The notes under the pieces were generated by a model, which was not told the origin of the DNA, did not search any database, and saw only the letters and a program-made list of their open reading frames with translations. A DNA stretch of 9,217 bases from an uncultured Prevotellaceae bacterium (GTDB lineage Bacteria > Bacteroidota > Bacteroidia > Bacteroidales > Muribaculaceae). Positions within the stretch are counted from its first letter, which is position 1, and every line of letters starts with the position of its first letter. The position numbers were made by a program, and so were the translations under genes. Where the stretch lies: NCBI GenBank assembly GCA_937904375.1, contig CALDIG010000090.1, positions 1 through 9,217 on the forward strand. Reading direction: 5' to 3'. Shown in pieces: positions 6,413-9,217 of the stretch.

Positions 6413-6796
6413 ATGGAAGTAAAAGGCAAAATCATACAGAAGTTTGACCTGCAAAGTGGCACATCAAAGGCCGGAAACCCCTGGAAGAAACAGAACTACC
6501 TCCTAGAGACTCTTGACAGTTTCCCACGCAAAATTTATTTCGATTTCTTTGGAGACCGCGCCGACCAGTTCCCGCTGAACGTGGGTGACATGATAACCTT
6601 AAGTTTCGACATCGAGTGCCGTGAGTATCAGGGAAGATACTACACCGACATCCGCGGCTGGAAAGCCGAGAAGATTGACGAGAATGCCGCTGCTACTGCC
6701 GCTGCCCCTGTTAACGACGCTCCCCCTGCACCGGCTCCTGCACCGGCTGCTGATGTCAATTTTGAGCAGACACAAGAAGATGACCTGCCATTCTAA
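6413..6796 (+). CDS. DUF3127 family OB-fold protein with an SSB-like acidic tail
   Basis: The product is a 127-residue cytoplasmic protein with no signal peptide. Residues 1-88 look like the DUF3127 domain, a small OB-fold-like family found mainly in Bacteroidota: MEVKGKIIQKFDLQSG, then WKKQNYLLET, FPRKIYFDFFGD and a closing strand DIRGWKAEKI. Residues 92-115 are an Ala/Pro linker, partly built from an 11-base direct repeat, CTGCACCGGCT, at 6726-6736 and 6738-6748. The last residues, EDDLPF, closely match the acidic tip (DDDIPF) by which single-stranded DNA-binding protein recruits replication and repair partners. The layout of OB-like domain, flexible linker and acidic tip is therefore that of SSB, although the domain itself is not a standard SSB domain. 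A role on single-stranded DNA or RNA is inferred. The gene has its own promoter and terminator and no operon partners. Confidence 0.85.
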   Translation: MEVKGKIIQKFDLQSGTSKAGNPWKKQNYLLETLDSFPRKIYFDFFGDRADQFPLNVGDMITLSFDIECREYQGRYYTDIRGWKAEKIDENAAATAAAPVNDAPPAPAPAPAADVNFEQTQEDDLPF

Positions 6797-6820
6797 CGGC
6801 AAGACATTAGTCCCACCAAC

Positions 6821-6854
6821 AACCGCCAGCCACCATCACGTTGCTGGCGGTTTT
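6821..6854 (+). terminator. Intrinsic terminator after the DUF3127 gene
   Basis: AACCGCCAGC at 6821-6830 pairs perfectly with GCTGGCGGTT at 6843-6852 around a 12-base loop, and TTTT (6851-6854) follows at the stem's end. It begins 25 bases after the stop codon and separates this gene from rsfS. Confidence 0.9.
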
Positions 6855-6914
6855 CTTCCAAAAACAAGGAACTATTCAATATAACAAAAAAATTCAAAAC
6901 ATGCTTCATTTTTT

Positions 6915-6945
6915 TTTGCTATGAATAATAAATGTTCTACCTTTG
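6915..6945 (+). promoter_or_regulatory. Promoter of rsfS-ftsH
   Basis: TTTG at 6915-6918, at the end of a T-tract, and TACCTTTG at 6938-6945 are 19 bases apart. This is a perfect match to the Bacteroidota -33/-7 consensus and the best promoter in the window. Transcription would start near 6952, leaving a leader of about 22 bases. An ATG at 6932 lies inside this promoter, which is why it is not taken as the rsfS start. Confidence 0.85.
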
Positions 6946-6973
6946 TGCAAGAAATAGTTATAAACATCTTAAA

Positions 6974-7333
6974 ATGACAGAAACATCTGAACTTATAGAA
7001 CGCATCATCGAGGGAATGCAAGAGAAGAAAGGCCGCGACATCGTGCACATCGACCTAACGAAACTTGAGTATGCCACCACAACCGGATTTATTATAGGCA
7101 CTGGCAATACCAAGATTCAGGTAGAAGCTATTGCCGACAGTGTCAGGGAGTATGTACAAGAAAAAACCGGTCAAAAACCCTATAATTATGACGGTTATCA
7201 AAACTCGCAGTGGATCGTGATAGATTATGGCACGGTTTTTGCACATATATTTCTTCCCGAGGAGCGTGAGCGTTACAACCTCGAGGAACTCTGGGCCGAT
7301 GCCGACGTGAGGCGCGTCCCTAATCTCGATTAA
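6974..7333 (+). CDS. rsfS: Ribosome silencing factor RsfS
   Basis: The 119-residue product matches the RsfS (Iojap/YbeB) family, which binds ribosomal protein uL14 (L14) on the large subunit and blocks joining with the small subunit when nutrients are scarce. Family landmarks in order are the N-terminal helix (LIERIIEGMQEKKGRDIVHIDL), FIIGTGNTKIQVEAIADSV, the glycine turn NYDGYQNSQWIVIDYG, and the C-terminal HIFLPEERERYNLEELW. Length is typical. An in-frame ATG at 6932 would add 14 residues (MFYLCARNSYKHLK), but it overlaps the -7 box and lies before the predicted transcription start, so 6974 is chosen. It leads a probable operon with ftsH, 25 bases downstream with no hairpin between. As far as I recall this order is common in Bacteroidota. 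Confidence 0.95.
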   Translation: MTETSELIERIIEGMQEKKGRDIVHIDLTKLEYATTTGFIIGTGNTKIQVEAIADSVREYVQEKTGQKPYNYDGYQNSQWIVIDYGTVFAHIFLPEERERYNLEELWADADVRRVPNLD

Positions 7334-7358
7334 TTTATTTTTTTAGTTTCCACGTTAA

Positions 7359-9217
7359 ATGGCTAACAACATCTTTGGCAATAACAAATCAGGCGGTAAC
7401 ACATCCCAGAACAAGAAGAGCGGTTTCAACATAATGTGGCTTTATGTCGTCATCATAGCCATCATTCTGGGTATGTATTTTTTCAACGACTATTCCCCAA
7501 ACCGCCTCATCAATTGGACAGAATTTCAAGACCTTGCCGAGAAAGGGCAAGTCGATAGCATACTCGTTTATAGCAACAAAAACGAGGCGCGAGCCTTCGT
7601 CAGCGACTCCGTGGCAAAGGAATATGGTCTTCAAAACGACCCTAAAGCGTCCGGGAAGTCTAAGCCATACCTGGCTTTTAATATCCCCAGCACCGAGCAG
7701 TTTGAGGAATACATGACTGCCCTCCGTGGTGGTCATGTTTTTAATGGCACTTGCAAATATGAGACTGCCAGCGACTATTCCTACTGGATTTGGGGGTTCG
7801 GGCCCATTCTGTTGCTCATCTTGTTTTGGATCTTCATGTCACGACGCATGGGAGGCGCAGCCGGAGGCGGCATCTTCAACGTGGGTAAGTCGAAGGCTAA
7901 ACTCTTTGACAAGAACAACAAGAACCGTGTCACATTCAAGGATGTGGCAGGTCTTGCCGAAGCAAAGACCGAGGTCGCCGAGATTGTCGATTTCCTAAAA
8001 CAACCCAAGCGATACACCAACCTCGGCGGAAAGATTCCTAAGGGTGCGTTGCTCGTAGGGCCTCCAGGCACTGGCAAGACGTTGCTCGCCAAAGCTGTGG
8101 CGGGAGAGGCCGATGTGCCATTCTTCTCTTTGTCTGGCTCCGATTTCGTGGAGATGTTCGTGGGTGTTGGCGCCTCACGAGTGCGCGACTTGTTCCGACA
8201 GGCAAAGGAGAAGACACCTTGCATCGTTTTTATCGATGAGATTGATGCCGTAGGTCGTGCCCGTTCGAGCAAAGTTGCCTTCGGTGGAAACGACGAGCGC
8301 GAGAGTACCTTGAACCAGTTACTTACCGAGATGGACGGTTTTGGCACGAACAGCGGCATCATTATTCTGGCTGCCACCAACCGTGTGGATGTGCTCGACC
8401 AGGCCTTGCTGCGTGCCGGACGCTTCGACCGTCAGATTCACGTAGATTTGCCCGACCTGAATGAGCGCAAGGAGATATTTGGTGTCCACCTGCGCCCTAT
8501 CAAGGTGGATGAGACATTGGATATCGACTTGCTGGCTCGCCAGACACCAGGTTTCTCAGGTGCCGACATTGCCAACGTGTGCAACGAAGCGGCATTGATT
8601 GCGGCACGCCATGGGAAGAAGGCTGTAAGCAAGCAGGACTTCCTCGATGCTGTTGACCGTATCATCGGCGGTTTGGAGAAGAAGAACAAAATCACTACGG
8701 AAGAAGAACGCCGCTCTATTGCCATTCATGAGGCAGGTCATGCAGCTATTTCATGGCTGTTGGAATATGCCAACCCACTGATAAAGGTGACAATCGTGCC
8801 TCGTGGCAGGGCATTGGGTGCTGCTTGGTACTTGCCTGAGGAGAGACAGATTACCACCAAGGAGCAGATGCTTGACGAGATGTGCGCCACACTGGGTGGA
8901 CGCGCTGCGGAAGACCTGTTCATTGGCAGAATCTCGTCAGGGGCGATGAATGACCTGGAGCGTGTGACCAAGCAGGCATACGGTATGACTGCCTACATGG
9001 GCATGAGCGACAAGTTGCCCAACCTGTGCTACTATAATGCCGGTGACGAGTTTGGTTTCAACAAGCCATACAGCGAACATACTGCCGAACTGATTGACGA
9101 AGAGGTGAAACGGCTGATTAACGAGCAATATGAGCGTGCCAAGCGTATATTGACCGAGAATAAGGAAAAGCACAACCAATTAGCTCAACGATTAGTGGAG
9201 CGTGAGGTTATATTTGC
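7359..9217 (+). CDS. ftsH: ATP-dependent zinc metalloprotease FtsH (3' truncated)
   Basis: FtsH is a membrane-anchored hexamer that unfolds and degrades damaged membrane proteins and short-lived cytoplasmic proteins. The visible 619 residues start with a polar Asn/Ser/Lys stretch (1-22), then transmembrane helix 1 (23-42), an extracytoplasmic domain of about 100 residues, and helix 2 (about 143-166). The AAA domain has Walker A GPPGTGKT (234-241), a pore loop with MFVGVGAS, Walker B D293/E294, the second region of homology around LAATNR, and RAGRFDR. The protease domain has the zinc motif HEAGH (457-461), and the third ligand is probably D532 in AMNDLERV. All catalytic residues are intact. 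The frame is open to the right edge, ending in LVEREVIF, so I expect only the C-terminal tail to be missing. The ATG at 7359 is the first in frame after the rsfS stop and precedes the N-terminal segment directly. A phosphatidate cytidylyltransferase gene often follows in this phylum, but it would be outside the window. Confidence 0.97.
   Translation, partial: MANNIFGNNKSGGNTSQNKKSGFNIMWLYVVIIAIILGMYFFNDYSPNRLINWTEFQDLAEKGQVDSILVYSNKNEARAFVSDSVAKEYGLQNDPKASGKSKPYLAFNIPSTEQFEEYMTALRGGHVFNGTCKYETASDYSYWIWGFGPILLLILFWIFMSRRMGGAAGGGIFNVGKSKAKLFDKNNKNRVTFKDVAGLAEAKTEVAEIVDFLKQPKRYTNLGGKIPKGALLVGPPGTGKTLLAKAVAGEADVPFFSLSGSDFVEMFVGVGASRVRDLFRQAKEKTPCIVFIDEIDAVGRARSSKVAFGGNDERESTLNQLLTEMDGFGTNSGIIILAATNRVDVLDQALLRAGRFDRQIHVDLPDLNERKEIFGVHLRPIKVDETLDIDLLARQTPGFSGADIANVCNEAALIAARHGKKAVSKQDFLDAVDRIIGGLEKKNKITTEEERRSIAIHEAGHAAISWLLEYANPLIKVTIVPRGRALGAAWYLPEERQITTKEQMLDEMCATLGGRAAEDLFIGRISSGAMNDLERVTKQAYGMTAYMGMSDKLPNLCYYNAGDEFGFNKPYSEHTAELIDEEVKRLINEQYERAKRILTENKEKHNQLAQRLVEREVIF

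Noticed and set aside
7334..7358. T-run between rsfS and ftsH as a terminator
   Set aside because: There is no stem before the T-run, and the 25-base gap fits cotranscription.

Overview
The window looks like an ordinary chromosomal segment from a member of the Bacteroidales (Bacteroidota). A gut Muribaculaceae- or Prevotellaceae-like genome is my inference; the sequence does not prove the family. Support for the order: four intergenic stretches carry -7/-33 promoters of the Bacteroidota type (TAnnTTTG about 19 bases after TTTG), start codons lack clear Shine-Dalgarno sequences, and the proteins include a small PorT-like outer-membrane barrel, a DUF3127 protein with an SSB-like tail, and a secreted enzyme with a C-terminal dockerin.

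Layout. (1) 2-1612: the 3' two thirds of a ClpB disaggregase, cut by the left edge. (2) 1660-1694: a bidirectional terminator shared with a convergent minus-strand gene for an outer-membrane beta-barrel (1724-2335). (3) 2336-2715: a 380-base AT-rich divergent intergenic region with promoters for both sides and an unexplained GC-rich hairpin plus T-run. (4) 2716-6116: a two-gene unit of a secreted PD40/TolB-like beta-propeller and, 8 bases later, a large secreted N-acetylmuramoyl-L-alanine amidase with Ig-like domains and a dockerin, closed by a strong terminator. (5) 6214-6293: ten tandem degenerate copies of an 8-bp unit with a TCGA core. (6) 6413-6796: DUF3127/SSB-like gene with its own promoter and terminator. 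(7) 6974-9217: rsfS followed 25 bases later by ftsH, which runs off the right edge.

How the genes work together. ClpB and FtsH are housekeeping protein quality-control machines, and RsfS controls ribosome subunit joining; these are normal core genes. The propeller-amidase pair is the most accessory-looking part: both products should be exported, and the amidase has all expected zinc and catalytic residues plus non-catalytic domains. I infer a cell-wall cleavage module, with the propeller as its partner or regulator. I see no transposase, integrase, CRISPR, tRNA or rRNA gene. No clearly new defence or mobile system is visible; the points most worth checking are the amidase-dockerin/propeller pair, the 8-bp array and the SSB-like tail protein.
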